Of a DNA stretch of 64,000 bases, positions 32,205-42,423 are shown in pieces; position 1 is the first letter of the stretch; each line of letters opens with the position of its first letter. The DNA is from Micrococcales bacterium UBA2037 (GTDB lineage Bacteria > Actinomycetota > Actinomycetes > Actinomycetales > Microbacteriaceae), in NCBI GenBank assembly GCA_002333405.1, contig DDBH01000005.1, positions 3,167 through 67,166 of the forward strand. Direction: 5' to 3'. Under the pieces are notes generated by a model that did no database searches, was not told the DNA's origin, and was given only the letters and a program-made list of their open reading frames with translations. The position numbers and the translations under genes were made by a program.

Positions 32205-35029
32205 TTCTTTATGAAGCTCTCAATCGGAGGGCAGCTGCAAACAAGATTTCTGTCTCCAAACGCGCCATCGAGTCTTCTAACCGGAGGCCAGTACTTCGAC
32301 TTTGCCTGTCCAGCAACCGGGAACACTGCAGCCTCTCTTGAGTATGGGTGCTCCCACTCTGAGGTGAGCTGTCCTGCTGTGTGTGGGGCATTCACAAGCG
32401 GGTTGTCCTCGGCTGGCCAGTGCCCGTCCTGAACCTTTTGAGCCTCAGCCCTGATTGCAAGCATCGCATCAATGAATCGGTCAAGCTCTTCCAACGGTTC
32501 AGACTCAGTTGGCTCAATCATGAGAGTTCCGGCAACCGGGAAGCTCATGGTTGGGGCGTGGAAACCGTAGTCGATGAGGCGCTTGGCAACGTCGTCATTG
32601 GCAATGCCAGCAGATGCCTGCAGCGGGCGAATGTCGATGATTGCCTCGTGGGCAACTAGACCATGCTTGCCGGTGTAGAGAAGCGGGAAAGCATCCGCCA
32701 GCTTCTTGGCAACGTAGTTCGCGCTCAGAACTGCAACTGCTGTTGCGTCCATCAAGCCCTGGTTTCCCATCATCTGGATGTATGCCCAGGAGATTGGCAG
32801 AATGCTAGGTGAACCAAACGGCGCAGCCGAAACCGGTCCATAGTTTGGTAGTTCAACCTGAGCCATCTGGTGACCTGGCAAGAACTCCCTGAGGTGTTCT
32901 CTTGCCACCACCGGACCAACACCGGGTCCGCCGCCGCCGTGAGGGATGCAGAAAGTCTTGTGGAGATTCAGGTGCGATACGTCGCCACCGAACTCTCCGA
33001 ACTTCGCATAACCGACCACTGCGTTCGTGTTGGCGCCATCGATGTAAACCTGGCCACCAGCAGCATGAACTAGGTCGCAGATTTCAACTACTGCTTCTTC
33101 GTAAACACCGTGAGTCGATGGGTAGGTGATCATCAGCGCGGCAAGGGTTTCCTGGTGCTCTGCGATCTTCTGCTTCAAGTCCAAAACATCAACGTTGCCG
33201 TCTGAGTCGCAACCAACAACTACCACCTGGAACCCTGCCAAAACAGCGCTGGCGCCGTTCGTGCCGTGCGCAGATGAAGGAATAAGGCAAACATCTCTTT
33301 GGAAATCCCCGCGGGAGCGGTGATAGCCGCGAATTGCCATCATGCCCGCAAGTTCTCCCTGGCTGCCGGCATTCGGCTGCAGCGAAACTGCTTCGTAGCC
33401 GGTGATGTCGCTCAACCAACTGCTCAGTTCTGTTATTAACTCAATGTAACCCTGGGTGTCCTCAGCGGGTGCAAACGGGTGCAGGTTTGCAAACTCCGGC
33501 CAGGTGACCGCTTCCATTTCGGTCACTGAGTTCAATTTCATGGTGCAGGACCCCAGCGGGATCATGCCCCTGTCCAGTGCGTAGTCAAAGTCGGCAAGCT
33601 TCTTCAGGTAGCGGAGCATTGCGGTTTCAGAGTGGTAGGAGTTGAAGACCGGGTGCTCCAGGTAACTGGAAGTCCTGTGGTTTCTCAGCCGGTCTGAGGC
33701 GTCCTCGGGACGAGGCGCCCTGGCACCAAAGGCACCGGCCAATTCGGCCAATAGGTCCCAGGTAGTGCTCTCGTCCACCGAAATTCCCAGGGTGGTTTCA
33801 TCAACCATCAATACCGTTAGGTCCTTGGCTCTGGCAGCCTGGTAGTGCTTCTCGGCCTCGGTGTTGACAACCCTGATGGTGTCAAAGAAGTTTTCGTGCT
33901 GAAGCGTGAAGCCAACTTCTGCCAAAACCTTGGCAAGAGCCGAGGCCTTGTCGTGGATCTCCTGAGCGATTGCCTTCAGGTCTTGAGGTCCGTGGTAGAC
34001 CGCATACATTCCAGCCATGACTGCCAGGAGCACCTGCGCGGTGCAAATGTTGCTGGTTGCCTTCTCGCGCCTGATGTGCTGCTCTCTGGTCTGCAGGGTG
34101 AGGCGATAGGCAGGAGAGCCCTCGGCGTCCACCGAAACTCCAACCAAACGACCAGGCATAGTGCGCTCTAGCTTCTCGCGTACTGCAAGATAGCCTGCGT
34201 GAGGACCACCAAAGCCCATTGGCACTCCGAAGCGCTGGGTTGTTCCGCAGACCACGTCCGCACCCTTTTCACCCGGAGGGGTTAGCAGAGTAAGGGCCAT
34301 TAGGTCGGCGCTGGCAAGAGCCAAACCACCAAATTCATGAACCTTGGCAAACAGACCATCAAAGTCAATAATTCGGCCGCTGGCTCCAGGGTACTGAACC
34401 ACTGCGCCGAAGCATTCCTGGTCGAGCTGGCTTAGATCGGCGGGGTCGAAGTAGCTGATTACAATTCCAAGCGGCTCGGCACGGTGCTCCAGCAGTGCCT
34501 TTGTCTGCGGGAACATGTCGTTGTCGACGAAGAATACATTCGACTCGCTTTCAGCGCTTCGCTTGGCAATCATCATTGCCTCCACCACGGCTGTGGACTC
34601 GTCCAACATCGATGCGTTGGCGGTTTTCATGCCGGTGAGGTCGGTTACAACCGTTTGGAAATTGATCAGGGCTTCCAGCCGCCCCTGGCTGATCTCTGGC
34701 TGATATGGGGTGTAGGCGGTGTACCAACTTGGGTTTTCTAGCACGTTGCGTTTGATCACACCCGGGGTTCTGGTCCCGTAGTAGCCAAGACCCATAAAGC
34801 TCTGAGTAATTCGGTTTTTAGAAGCGATCTCGTGAAGGCGGTCTAGTGCCTCATCCTCACTGATTGCATCTGGAAGCTGGCTGCCACCACGGTAGTGAAT
34901 GGCCTCAGGCAGGGCCTTTTCCATTAGCTCGGACAAGTCCTTGATGCCGACGTAATCCAGCATCTGTTGCTGCTGGTCCTTATTTGGTCCGATGTGGCGG
35001 TTACGGAACTGATGGTGATCTAAAAGCAA
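32201..35029 (-). CDS. gcvP: Glycine dehydrogenase (decarboxylating), P protein
   Basis: The P protein of the glycine cleavage system decarboxylates glycine with PLP and passes the aminomethyl group to lipoylated GcvH. At 942 aa it is the fused single-chain form. The N-terminal half has RHIGP and [16 protein letters not shown]; the PLP lysine is in [16 protein letters not shown]; the Gly-rich loop and C-terminal [20 protein letters not shown] are typical. The TTG start immediately follows the gcvH stop, with GGAGAG as ribosome-binding site. Last gene of gcvT-gcvH-gcvP. Confidence 0.97.
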   Translation of the reverse strand: MLLDHHQFRNRHIGPNKDQQQQMLDYVGIKDLSELMEKALPEAIHYRGGSQLPDAISEDEALDRLHEIASKNRITQSFMGLGYYGTRTPGVIKRNVLENPSWYTAYTPYQPEISQGRLEALINFQTVVTDLTGMKTANASMLDESTAVVEAMMIAKRSAESESNVFFVDNDMFPQTKALLEHRAEPLGIVISYFDPADLSQLDQECFGAVVQYPGASGRIIDFDGLFAKVHEFGGLALASADLMALTLLTPPGEKGADVVCGTTQRFGVPMGFGGPHAGYLAVREKLERTMPGRLVGVSVDAEGSPAYRLTLQTREQHIRREKATSNICTAQVLLAVMAGMYAVYHGPQDLKAIAQEIHDKASALAKVLAEVGFTLQHENFFDTIRVVNTEAEKHYQAARAKDLTVLMVDETTLGISVDESTTWDLLAELAGAFGARAPRPEDASDRLRNHRTSSYLEHPVFNSYHSETAMLRYLKKLADFDYALDRGMIPLGSCTMKLNSVTEMEAVTWPEFANLHPFAPAEDTQGYIELITELSSWLSDITGYEAVSLQPNAGSQGELAGMMAIRGYHRSRGDFQRDVCLIPSSAHGTNGASAVLAGFQVVVVGCDSDGNVDVLDLKQKIAEHQETLAALMITYPSTHGVYEEAVVEICDLVHAAGGQVYIDGANTNAVVGYAKFGEFGGDVSHLNLHKTFCIPHGGGGPGVGPVVAREHLREFLPGHQMAQVELPNYGPVSAAPFGSPSILPISWAYIQMMGNQGLMDATAVAVLSANYVAKKLADAFPLLYTGKHGLVAHEAIIDIRPLQASAGIANDDVAKRLIDYGFHAPTMSFPVAGTLMIEPTESEPLEELDRFIDAMLAIRAEAQKVQDGHWPAEDNPLVNAPHTAGQLTSEWEHPYSREAAVFPVAGQAKSKYWPPVRRLDGAFGDRNLVCSCPPIESFIKN

Positions 35030-35401
35030 TTACTCTCCAACTAGCGCGTCGTATTCGGATGCCGAAAGAAGGTCCGGCAAAGAGGTATAACGAATTTTAA
35101 TCAGCCATCCATCCCCGAACGGGTCATCATTTACCTGGTCAGGTGCCTGATCCAAAGCGCTGTTTACCTCGACGATCTCGCCATCCATCGGGGCATAGAG
35201 CTCTCCGACCGATTTGGTGGATTCGATCTCACCACAAATTTTCATGTGGGCGGCATTGGAGCCCACCTTCGGAAGGTCAACGTAAACAATCTCACCAAGC
35301 GCATCAGCTGCGTACTTAGTGATTCCAACTGTTGCCACGTCGCCTTCGACCAGCACCCATTCGTGCTCTTTGGTGTACTTACGGTCTGCTGGGTTTGCCA
35401 T
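35030..35401 (-). CDS. gcvH: Glycine cleavage system H protein
   Basis: The lipoyl carrier protein (123 aa) that shuttles the aminomethyl group between GcvP, GcvT and lipoamide dehydrogenase. The lipoylated lysine is in [21 protein letters not shown] and GDGWLIKI are also typical. It lies 5 bp after gcvT, and its TAA directly abuts the gcvP TTG. Confidence 0.97.
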   Translation of the reverse strand: MANPADRKYTKEHEWVLVEGDVATVGITKYAADALGEIVYVDLPKVGSNAAHMKICGEIESTKSVGELYAPMDGEIVEVNSALDQAPDQVNDDPFGDGWLIKIRYTSLPDLLSASEYDALVGE

Positions 35402-35406
35402 CTTTA

Positions 35407-36486
35407 TTACCTTTCCCGCTTATAAAACGGTAGTTGAACAATCTTGTATGGAATTCTGGTGCCGCGAACATCGGCTTCAACTTCGCTGCCTACTTCTAAA
35501 CCTTGGTCAACTTGCAGCATCGCCATCGCTATTGGCTCTTGAAGCGTTGGTGACAGTGCCCCTGATGTGACCTTGCCAATTGCAACATCCTCACCGGGTA
35601 GAAAAATTTCATAGTCGGCACGGGCTGCTCGGCGGCCTTGGCCAGCTAGGCCGAAGAGTCGGTAATCTGGGTGCTTGGCGCTCTCAAGCGCTTGCTTGCC
35701 CACAAATTGATCCTTATCAAACCGAATCACCTTGCCCAGGTTTGCTGAAAATGGCGTGTAGTCGATGCCTAGCTCGTGGCCGTAGAGCGGCATGCCGGCC
35801 TCAAGGCGAAGGGTGTCTCGACAGGCTAGGCCGCATGGCTCAACTCCGTCTTGAGCCAGTAGCAGCTGCCAGATCTTGGAGGGGTCGCCCGCAACAAAAA
35901 TCTCAAAACCATCTTCACCGGTGTAGCCAGTGCGAGCCAAGAACACATCCTGGTCCAAGAGCCTGGCAGCAGCAATCGAGTAATACTTCAACTCGGTCAG
36001 GTCAACATCTACCAGCGAACCAAGGATCTGATTGGTCTTTGGTCCCTGCATCGCAATCAGAGACCAAATTCCAGACTCATCCACCACCTGGGTGTCGGGG
36101 AAATTTTCAAGGCGCTGCTTCAGCGCTTCCACCACTTGGTGATGGTTGCCGGCGTTGGCAACAATCATGAACTCATCTTGGTCAAGACGGTAAACGATCA
36201 GGTCGTCGATTATGCCGCCCTGATCGTTGCAGATCATGGTGTATTTGGCGCGGCCAACTTCGATTTCGGAGAGCTTAGAAATAAGGGCGAAGTCGAGAAA
36301 GTCCTCAGCGGAACCAGTGACTCGAATCTCTGCCATGTGGCTTATGTCAAACAGGCCACAGCCGTTGCGAACAGTGTGATGTTCATCAATGTCTGAGCCA
36401 TAGCGAACGGGCATTTCCCAGCCACCGAATTCGGTAAAGCTGGCCCCCAACTTTTCATGCTCTGCTCTGAGTTTTGTGTTTAGCAC
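35407..36486 (-). CDS. gcvT: Glycine cleavage system T protein (aminomethyltransferase)
   Basis: Transfers the C1 unit from aminomethyl-GcvH to tetrahydrofolate, releasing ammonia; 359 aa. Family marks are [41 protein letters not shown] and [19 protein letters not shown]. Start is GTG at 36486. No good ribosome-binding site is present, but TAGTCT lies 6 bases before the GTG, suggesting a leaderless start inside the 33-bp gap after the SulP gene. There is no room for a glycine riboswitch. The system supplies C1-folate for the purine genes nearby. Confidence 0.96.
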   Translation of the reverse strand: MLNTKLRAEHEKLGASFTEFGGWEMPVRYGSDIDEHHTVRNGCGLFDISHMAEIRVTGSAEDFLDFALISKLSEIEVGRAKYTMICNDQGGIIDDLIVYRLDQDEFMIVANAGNHHQVVEALKQRLENFPDTQVVDESGIWSLIAMQGPKTNQILGSLVDVDLTELKYYSIAAARLLDQDVFLARTGYTGEDGFEIFVAGDPSKIWQLLLAQDGVEPCGLACRDTLRLEAGMPLYGHELGIDYTPFSANLGKVIRFDKDQFVGKQALESAKHPDYRLFGLAGQGRRAARADYEIFLPGEDVAIGKVTSGALSPTLQEPIAMAMLQVDQGLEVGSEVEADVRGTRIPYKIVQLPFYKRER

Positions 36487-36519
36487 ATCACCAGACTAGT
36501 CAAGTTTTTGAGTCAGTAA

Positions 36520-38055
36520 TTACTCTTGGCCAAGGTTGCCAGTTAGGCGTCCATGAAGCCGTTCGCTGGCCTTGTTCATTCCCTTGATGTAGACGTTCTT
36601 GCCCATTGATTCATATTTGGTGGTGATCGAATCTAGGGCAGCAATTGTCGAGGCGTCCCAGATGTGTGAGTTGGTGACATCAATAACAATTTCATCCGGG
36701 TCGTCGGAGTATTCAAAAAGCGTGGTCAGGTCATTACTCGAGGCAAAAAACAGCTCACCCTCAACGGTGTATAGGGCCGCGCTGATTTCATCATCGCCGC
36801 CAACGCTTCTGGTGACGCTGGCAAAGTGGGCAACTCTCCTGGCGAAGGCGATCATCGCAACGATCACACCGACAATCACACCGATTGCAAGGTTGTGGGT
36901 CCAGACCACCACGGCAACGGTCGCAACCATAACTGTGGTTTCACTCTTGGGCATGCGCTTCAGAGTCGAGGGCTGGATGCTGTGCCAGTTGAAGGTTCCG
37001 AAAGAAACCATGAGCATTACGGCAACCAGGGCCGCCATTGGAATTTGAGCAACGATGTCGCCAAGACTGACCACCAAAATCAACAGGAACACACCCGCCA
37101 AGAAAGTGGAAATCCTAGTTCTGGCTCCAGAGGCCTTGACGTTGATCATGGTCTGACCGATCATCGCGCAGCCACCCATGCCACCAAGGAACCCGGACAG
37201 GATATTTCCGACCCCTTGAGCAAGCGACTCTCTGGTTTTCTGGCTGTGAGTGTCAGTGATTTCATCGACCAACTTCGCGGTCATCAAGGACTCAAGTAGT
37301 CCAACCAGCGCCATTGCCAGGGCAAACGGAGCAATGATGTTGAAGGTTTCCATGGTCAGCGGAACATTTGGAATCAATAGCTCCGGAAGTGATTCTGGAA
37401 GTTCACCCTCGTCACCAACCCGTGGCACCGAAATTGCCATCACCAAAACCATCGCACTGACCAGCACGATTGCAACAAGTGGTGCCGGGATCACCTTGGT
37501 GAAGCGCGGCATGAAAATCATTACAAGCAGTCCGATTGCGACCAACCAGTAAACGGCAAACGGGACACCAATCAGGTGCGGCAACTGAGCCATGAAGATC
37601 AAAATTGCAAGTGCGTTCACAAACCCCAGCATCACGCTGCGAGGGATGAAGCGCATTAGCTTGGCTGCCCCAAGCGCGCCCAGAACCAGCTGGAAGATTC
37701 CAGCAAGGATGACTGTGGCCAAGAAATAATCCAGCCCGTAATCTCGTGCCACAGGGGCAATCACAAGTGCCACCGCACCAGTTGCGGCTGAAATCATCGC
37801 CGGACGTCCACCCAGAATCGCGGTGGTGATGGCCATCACGAAGCTTGAGAACAGTCCAACTCGTGGGTCAACACCGGCCAAGATGCTGAAGGAGATTGCC
37901 TCTGGAATCAAGGCCAGGGCAACAACCAGTCCCGCTAGGCTCTCGCGCAGCAACAGCCTTGGATTGGCGATCGCTTCTTTGACAGTTGGTCTGGGGCGAT
38001 AACGAGGATCGGTTCCAGAAAATAGCGCAGTCAGCTTGGTTTTTAGTGTGTTCAA
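36520..38055 (-). CDS. SulP-family anion transporter with STAS domain
   Basis: A 511-aa membrane protein of the SulP (SLC26) family. Residues 35-425 hold about 12-14 hydrophobic segments with LVVALALIPEAISFSILAGVDPRVGL, SAATGAVALVIAP and GMGGCAMIGQTMINVKASG, the conserved transport core. The C-terminal 70 residues are a STAS domain (DEIVIDVTNSHIWDASTIAALDSI). Substrate may be sulfate, bicarbonate or a dicarboxylate; the family does not tell. The TTG start at 38055 has a weak AAAGAAG upstream. It stands between purC and gcvT on the same strand. Confidence 0.92.
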   Translation of the reverse strand: MNTLKTKLTALFSGTDPRYRPRPTVKEAIANPRLLLRESLAGLVVALALIPEAISFSILAGVDPRVGLFSSFVMAITTAILGGRPAMISAATGAVALVIAPVARDYGLDYFLATVILAGIFQLVLGALGAAKLMRFIPRSVMLGFVNALAILIFMAQLPHLIGVPFAVYWLVAIGLLVMIFMPRFTKVIPAPLVAIVLVSAMVLVMAISVPRVGDEGELPESLPELLIPNVPLTMETFNIIAPFALAMALVGLLESLMTAKLVDEITDTHSQKTRESLAQGVGNILSGFLGGMGGCAMIGQTMINVKASGARTRISTFLAGVFLLILVVSLGDIVAQIPMAALVAVMLMVSFGTFNWHSIQPSTLKRMPKSETTVMVATVAVVVWTHNLAIGVIVGVIVAMIAFARRVAHFASVTRSVGGDDEISAALYTVEGELFFASSNDLTTLFEYSDDPDEIVIDVTNSHIWDASTIAALDSITTKYESMGKNVYIKGMNKASERLHGRLTGNLGQE

Positions 38056-38129
38056 AATTTTTGGCTTCTTTGGTTGCCGGACAAATTCACGGCACTCCGT
38101 CGCGCCTAAGTGCTACCAGCCTACGCTAG

Positions 38130-38975
38130 TCAACCAGCTAGCCGCCTAAAAAGTTCTTCGTACTTCTGTGCTGTCAGGGCGATGATCTCGTCTGGTAACT
38201 CTGGCGGTTGGCTCTTGAGGTCCCAGTTTGCAAGCAACCAGTTTCTAATAATTTGCTTGTCAAAACTCTGGTCTCTAATTCCTTGTTCCCAGGCATCACG
38301 GTCCCAGTAGCGAGAGCTGTCGGGGGTCAAAACTTCGTCACCGAGGGTCAGGGTGTTTGTTGCAGGGTCATTGCCAAATTCGAACTTGGTGTCGGCAAGA
38401 ATCAAACCGGCCTTCTCGGCAAAAGCACTGGCCTGATTGAAGATCTTGAGGCTTTGCTCTCGCAGCTGCTCCGCGATTTCTTGACCCACGATTTGGACGG
38501 TCTGGTCGAAGCTGATGTTCTCGTCCTTTTGGCCAACCTCAGCCTTGAAGGCAGGGGTGAAGATTGGTTCCGGCAGGCGATCGCCGTTTTTCAGACCCGT
38601 AGGAAGCCTCACGCCGCAAATCTTTCCGGTTGCTTGATACTCGGTCCAACCTGAGCCGGAGATGTAGCCGCGGACAACGCATTCGATTGGGTACATCTCA
38701 AGCTTTTTGGCCATCATCGCTCTGCCCTGAACCGCAGCCGGCACAGTCAATTCACTGCTGCGGTGGTTTGGGACTTCTAGGTGATCAAACCAGAAGTTGG
38801 TTACCTTGGTCAGTGCCTCACCTTTACCCGGAATCGGCTTTGAGTGAATAGTGTCAAAGGCGCTGATGCGATCGCTGGCAACCACTAAAACCAGGTGGTC
38901 GTAGTTCTGATCTTCACTCTGGTAGAGGTCACGGACTTTGCCTGAATAGACGTGTCTAAAGCCTGGAAGTTCCAT
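38130..38975 (-). CDS. purC: Phosphoribosylaminoimidazole-succinocarboxamide synthase
   Basis: SAICAR synthetase (281 aa) joins CAIR and aspartate with ATP in purine synthesis. Typical motifs are VYSGKVRDLY near the start, LVVASDRISAFD, ECVVRGYISGSGWTEY and LADTKFEFG. Its ATG directly abuts the purD stop (TAG-ATG), so translation is coupled to purD. Confidence 0.97.
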   Translation of the reverse strand: MELPGFRHVYSGKVRDLYQSEDQNYDHLVLVVASDRISAFDTIHSKPIPGKGEALTKVTNFWFDHLEVPNHRSSELTVPAAVQGRAMMAKKLEMYPIECVVRGYISGSGWTEYQATGKICGVRLPTGLKNGDRLPEPIFTPAFKAEVGQKDENISFDQTVQIVGQEIAEQLREQSLKIFNQASAFAEKAGLILADTKFEFGNDPATNTLTLGDEVLTPDSSRYWDRDAWEQGIRDQSFDKQIIRNWLLANWDLKSQPPELPDEIIALTAQKYEELFRRLAG

Positions 38976-40199
38976 CTACTCAGCAACCTTCAGCGCTATG
39001 TCGCTGCGGTAGTGAGACCCCTGCAAACTGATTCGGGACATGCCCTCGTAGGCAAGCGCTCTGGCAGCGCTATAAGTTTTTGCTGTTCCAACCACCGAAA
39101 GCACTCGGCCGGTTGGGCTTGCCTTGCAAACCTCAACATCATCCATCGCCTCGGCGCTTTCGATGCCGGTAACCTCACGAGCCTCAACCGCGGTAACGGG
39201 GTAGCCCTCTGATGCCAACACCACGGTCACCGCAACATCCTCGGAGAATTTCGCAACAGGGGCATTGTCAAGCTTTCCAGCAGCAGCTGCGGCCAAGAGT
39301 TCAGCCAGATTTGTCTGAAGCCGCCTCAGCACAACTTGAGTTTCGGGATCCCCAAAGCGAGCGTTGAACTCGATCACCTTGATGCCGCGTTCGGTCACGA
39401 TCAGACCGCAGTAGAGCAGGCCAATAAATTCAGCTCCGCGCTTTTTGAGTTCATCAATGGTTGGCTGGGCAATCTTTTCGGTCACCTCTTCAACGAAGTT
39501 AGCTGGCAACCACGGAAGCGGAGAGTAGGCACCCATGCCACCGGTGTTCGGCCCAAGGTCGCCATCCAGTGCTCGCTTGTAATCCTGGGCTGGGCTAAGC
39601 GGCATTACGTTCTGACCGTCCGATAGGAAGAACAGGCTGACTTCCTCGCCGTCTAGAAACTCCTCAACCAAAACTCCGTCACTCAGAAACTTCTCCGCAT
39701 GCAAAAGTGCCTCGGTTTTGTCTCGGGTGACAATCACTCCCTTGCCAGCAGCAAGACCGTCGGCCTTGATCACATACGGCGCACCGAACTGGCTCATGGC
39801 ATCTTCAACCTCGGCCAGGTCATCACAGCGTCTAGACATTCCGGTTGGAATATCCGCAGCCGCCATGACGTCCTTGGCAAACTGCTTGCTTCCCTCGAGG
39901 GCAGCAGCTTTTTGATCAGGTCCAAACACCAGCATTCCTTGAGCCCGAAGGTTGTCCGCAAGACCCGCAACCAGCGGTCCTTCTGGGCCAATGATTGCAA
40001 GCTCCACAGCTTCTTCAAGGGCAATTTTTGTGATGCCCAAATTGTCTGAGATGTCTTTCAGCTCTCTGACCTCGACCTGCCTAGCAATGTATTCATTGCC
40101 CGGGGTGCAGACGATGTCCTCTGGTTTGGTGCCGGTCCTGATTAGGGCCTTCACGATGGCGTGCTCTCTGGCGCCGGAGCCAACAACAAGGATTCTCAT
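38976..40199 (-). CDS. purD: Phosphoribosylamine-glycine ligase (GAR synthetase)
   Basis: Second step of purine synthesis: phosphoribosylamine + glycine + ATP to GAR; 407 aa. Typical segments are ILVVGSGAREHAIV, EGPLVAGLADNLRAQG, FAKDVMAAADIPTG, YVIKADGLAAGKGVIV and FNARFGDPETQV. TAAACT on the minus strand lies 7 bases before the ATG and no ribosome-binding site is visible, which fits a leaderless mRNA. Divergent from the sterol-carrier-like gene; purC follows directly. Confidence 0.97.
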   Translation of the reverse strand: MRILVVGSGAREHAIVKALIRTGTKPEDIVCTPGNEYIARQVEVRELKDISDNLGITKIALEEAVELAIIGPEGPLVAGLADNLRAQGMLVFGPDQKAAALEGSKQFAKDVMAAADIPTGMSRRCDDLAEVEDAMSQFGAPYVIKADGLAAGKGVIVTRDKTEALLHAEKFLSDGVLVEEFLDGEEVSLFFLSDGQNVMPLSPAQDYKRALDGDLGPNTGGMGAYSPLPWLPANFVEEVTEKIAQPTIDELKKRGAEFIGLLYCGLIVTERGIKVIEFNARFGDPETQVVLRRLQTNLAELLAAAAAGKLDNAPVAKFSEDVAVTVVLASEGYPVTAVEAREVTGIESAEAMDDVEVCKASPTGRVLSVVGTAKTYSAARALAYEGMSRISLQGSHYRSDIALKVAE

Positions 40200-40206
40200 T
40201 CTGGTG

Positions 40207-40246
40207 AGTTTACTAATCGGTAAGGACCTTGCCTGGTTGCCATAAT
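40207..40246. promoter_or_regulatory. Back-to-back leaderless-type promoters of purD and the SCP-like gene
   Basis: On the minus strand TAAACT (complement of 40207-40212) is 7 bases from the purD ATG. On the plus strand CATAAT (40241-40246) is 6 bases from the GTG at 40253. Neither gene has a ribosome-binding site. The -35 boxes are weak (CAGGCA for purD). Confidence 0.5.
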
Positions 40247-40252
40247 GGTGAA

Positions 40253-40597
40253 GTGGGTAAAAAACTGATCTCAGAGGCAGATGGCAAAGCTGCCCTTGCC
40301 GACCTTGAGACTCAAATGCCGACTGCGGTCAGGTACCTACTGCAACAGATTTCAGTTGCTTATCCCGGTGGCACCGTCGAGTTGCGCGTTCCGCCCTTTG
40401 GTGCAGTCCAGTGCCTTGAAGGACTCAACCACAGAAGAGGAACGCCTCCCAATGTTGTGGAGCTGAGCCCCGATGTTTTTTTGAAACTATGCATGGGCCA
40501 GTTGCAGGTTGCAGAGGCCAGTAAATTGCGCGGCTGTAATTTTTCTGGAGAAAAGGCGCTGTCCATTTCAGAAGTTTTTCCGTTGACTAACTATTAG
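40253..40597 (+). CDS. Sterol-carrier-family (SCP-like) conserved actinobacterial protein
   Basis: A 114-aa protein matching a short actinobacterial family named for a sterol-carrier-like fold. The diagnostic segment is VELRVPPFGAVQCLEGLNHRRG followed by TPPNVVELSPDVFLKLCMG and a C-terminal SGEKALSISEVFPL. The GTG at 40253 was chosen because CATAAT sits 6 bases before it; the longer frame from a TTG at 40229 has no similarity. Function is unknown; ligand binding is suggested only by the fold name. Often found near purine genes in this group. Confidence 0.78.
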   Translation: MGKKLISEADGKAALADLETQMPTAVRYLLQQISVAYPGGTVELRVPPFGAVQCLEGLNHRRGTPPNVVELSPDVFLKLCMGQLQVAEASKLRGCNFSGEKALSISEVFPLTNY

Positions 40598-40616
40598 TTG
40601 TCATTCCGGCCCTGGC

Positions 40617-40640
40617 ATGCACTTCATCCATGGTTATATT
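40617..40640 (+). promoter_or_regulatory. -10 box TATATT before a leaderless-type GTG
   Basis: TATATT (40635-40640) ends 5 bases before the GTG at 40646. CTGGCA at 40612-40617 could serve as -35 at 17 bp. It would drive the small membrane protein and the coupled purF-purM genes. Confidence 0.45.
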
Positions 40641-40645
40641 GAACC

Positions 40646-40927
40646 GTGACCACCAATGAAAACCAAGCGGGCGAAGTTGTAGAGATTCGCAGGGCCCCGA
40701 AGGTGCTGAGTTTCGCCCTGACCGGCGCAGCAATTGGTTTGGTGCTGTCGTTTCTGTTGAATCTTTTGATTCCGGACGACTCAAGGTCAAACGAAAATGT
40801 GCTGGGTCTGTTGCTGGTTGCCCTTGGCAGCTTGGGGCTTGGGGTTGGCGTGATGTTCGCAATCATTTTTGATTTAGTTTCCTCACGAAGAACCAAGCAG
40901 GCTGTTGCCAGCAAGGAAGTGCAATGA
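40646..40927 (+). CDS. Small two-TM membrane protein upstream of purF
   Basis: A 93-aa protein of unknown function. Residues 21-42 (VLSFALTGAAIGLVLSFLLN) and 53-76 are hydrophobic and should span the membrane; both tails look cytoplasmic, with a basic end SSRRTKQA. Similar short proteins precede purF in related Microbacteriaceae, from memory. The GTG start has no ribosome-binding site but a -10 box 5 bases before it. Its stop overlaps the purF start by 4 bp (ATGA), so it may tune purF translation. Confidence 0.75.
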   Translation: MTTNENQAGEVVEIRRAPKVLSFALTGAAIGLVLSFLLNLLIPDDSRSNENVLGLLLVALGSLGLGVGVMFAIIFDLVSSRRTKQAVASKEVQ

Positions 40928-42423
40928 CCCGAGGCGACGGGCGACTAAATCACGACATTCTCCCCGGCGAGAAGGGTCCGCAAGATCAGTGCGGCGTCTT
41001 TGGGGTCTGGGCACCGGGCGAAGAAGTGTCCAAGCTTGCCTACTTCGGGCTCTACGCACTGCAGCACCGTGGTCAAGAGTCGGCAGGAATCGCCACCTCA
41101 ACCGGCGAAAAGATTTTGGTTTACAAGGACATGGGTTTGGTGTCTCAGGTCTTTAATGAGTCCGCACTTGAGTCACTGCAGGGCTACATGGCCGTTGGTC
41201 ACACTAGGTATTCAACAACCGGGGCTTCCCACTGGCGAAATGCGCAGCCAACCCTTGGCCGCACCACCTATGGAACCGTCGCGCTTGGGCACAATGGAAA
41301 CCTCACAAACACCTCTGAACTGCTAGAGCTCTTAGATCAGCGTTACCCGGATCACGAGAGCGAACTTCGTGGCGGAAACACCACTGACACAGCTGTGCTT
41401 ACAGCGCTGCTGACCGGAAACCCGGATAGCACCTTGGAGCAGACCGCCCTTGAATTGTTGCCAAAGGTCAAGGGTGCCTACTGCCTGGTGTTTATGGATG
41501 AAACCACCCTCTATGCAGCCCGTGATCCGCAGGGAGTGCGGCCCCTGGTTCTGGGAAGGCTCGAGCGCGGTTGGGTAGTTGCGTCAGAGACCGCAGCCCT
41601 TGACATCGTGGGTGCCAGCTATGTGCGCGAGATCGAACCGGGCGAGCTGATTGCAATTGATGAAAACGGAATTCGAACCACGAAGTTTGCACCGGAGAAG
41701 CGCGCCGGATGTGTTTTTGAGTATGTGTATCTAGCCCGACCCGACACTTCGATTAGTGGTCGAGTGGTCTACGAGGCACGCGTGGAGATGGGCAGAACCC
41801 TTGCCAAGGAGCATCCAATCGAAGCAGATTTGGTAATGCCGACGCCTGAGAGTGGAACCCCGGCAGCCATCGGCTACAGCGAACAGTCCGGAATCCCGTT
41901 CGGTCATGGACTTGTTAAAAACGCTTATGTTGGCAGGACTTTTATTCAGCCATCACAAACCATTAGGCAGCTTGGAATCAGGCTAAAGCTGAACCCGCTG
42001 CGAGAGGTAATTGCAGGCAAGCGGCTGGTGGTCGTTGATGATTCAATCGTGCGAGGCAACACCCAACGGGCCCTGGTAAAGATGCTGAAAGAGGCAGGTG
42101 CTGCAGAGGTTCACGTTCGAATCTCAAGCCCGCCAATTACTTGGCCATGCTTTTACGGAATCGACTTTGCCTCCCGCGCAGAGCTGGTTGCCTCCGGCAT
42201 TGGAATTGAAGAGGTAAGGCAGTCAATTGGTGCAGACTCGCTTGGCTATCTATCCAAAGAAGGCATGATCGCTTCCACCGACCAGCCAGAAAACAAACTT
42301 TGCACCGCCTGCTTCACTGGCCAGTACCCGATCGAACTTCCTGCAGCAGAACGATTGGGCAAGAATCTTCTGGAGCGACCGGTTGCAACCATCCAGACCG
42401 AAGGGCATGTTCATAATGGCTAA
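40924..42423 (+). CDS. purF: Amidophosphoribosyltransferase
   Basis: First committed step of purine synthesis: PRPP + glutamine to phosphoribosylamine; 499 aa. The chain has a 22-residue propeptide before the catalytic C23 (QCGVFGVW). The glutaminase region YALQHRGQESAGIA and RYSTTGASHWRNAQP is followed by the PRPP loop VVVDDSIVRGNT. Cysteines in GCVFEYVY, WPCFYGIDF and KLCTACFTG correspond to the 4Fe-4S ligands of Bacillus-type PurF. The gene overlaps the small membrane protein by 4 bp and purM by 8 bp. Confidence 0.98.
   Translation: MTRGDGRLNHDILPGEKGPQDQCGVFGVWAPGEEVSKLAYFGLYALQHRGQESAGIATSTGEKILVYKDMGLVSQVFNESALESLQGYMAVGHTRYSTTGASHWRNAQPTLGRTTYGTVALGHNGNLTNTSELLELLDQRYPDHESELRGGNTTDTAVLTALLTGNPDSTLEQTALELLPKVKGAYCLVFMDETTLYAARDPQGVRPLVLGRLERGWVVASETAALDIVGASYVREIEPGELIAIDENGIRTTKFAPEKRAGCVFEYVYLARPDTSISGRVVYEARVEMGRTLAKEHPIEADLVMPTPESGTPAAIGYSEQSGIPFGHGLVKNAYVGRTFIQPSQTIRQLGIRLKLNPLREVIAGKRLVVVDDSIVRGNTQRALVKMLKEAGAAEVHVRISSPPITWPCFYGIDFASRAELVASGIGIEEVRQSIGADSLGYLSKEGMIASTDQPENKLCTACFTGQYPIELPAAERLGKNLLERPVATIQTEGHVHNG

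Noticed and set aside
36487..36519. Glycine riboswitch before gcvT
   Set aside because: Only 33 bp separate gcvT from the upstream gene, too short for the aptamer.
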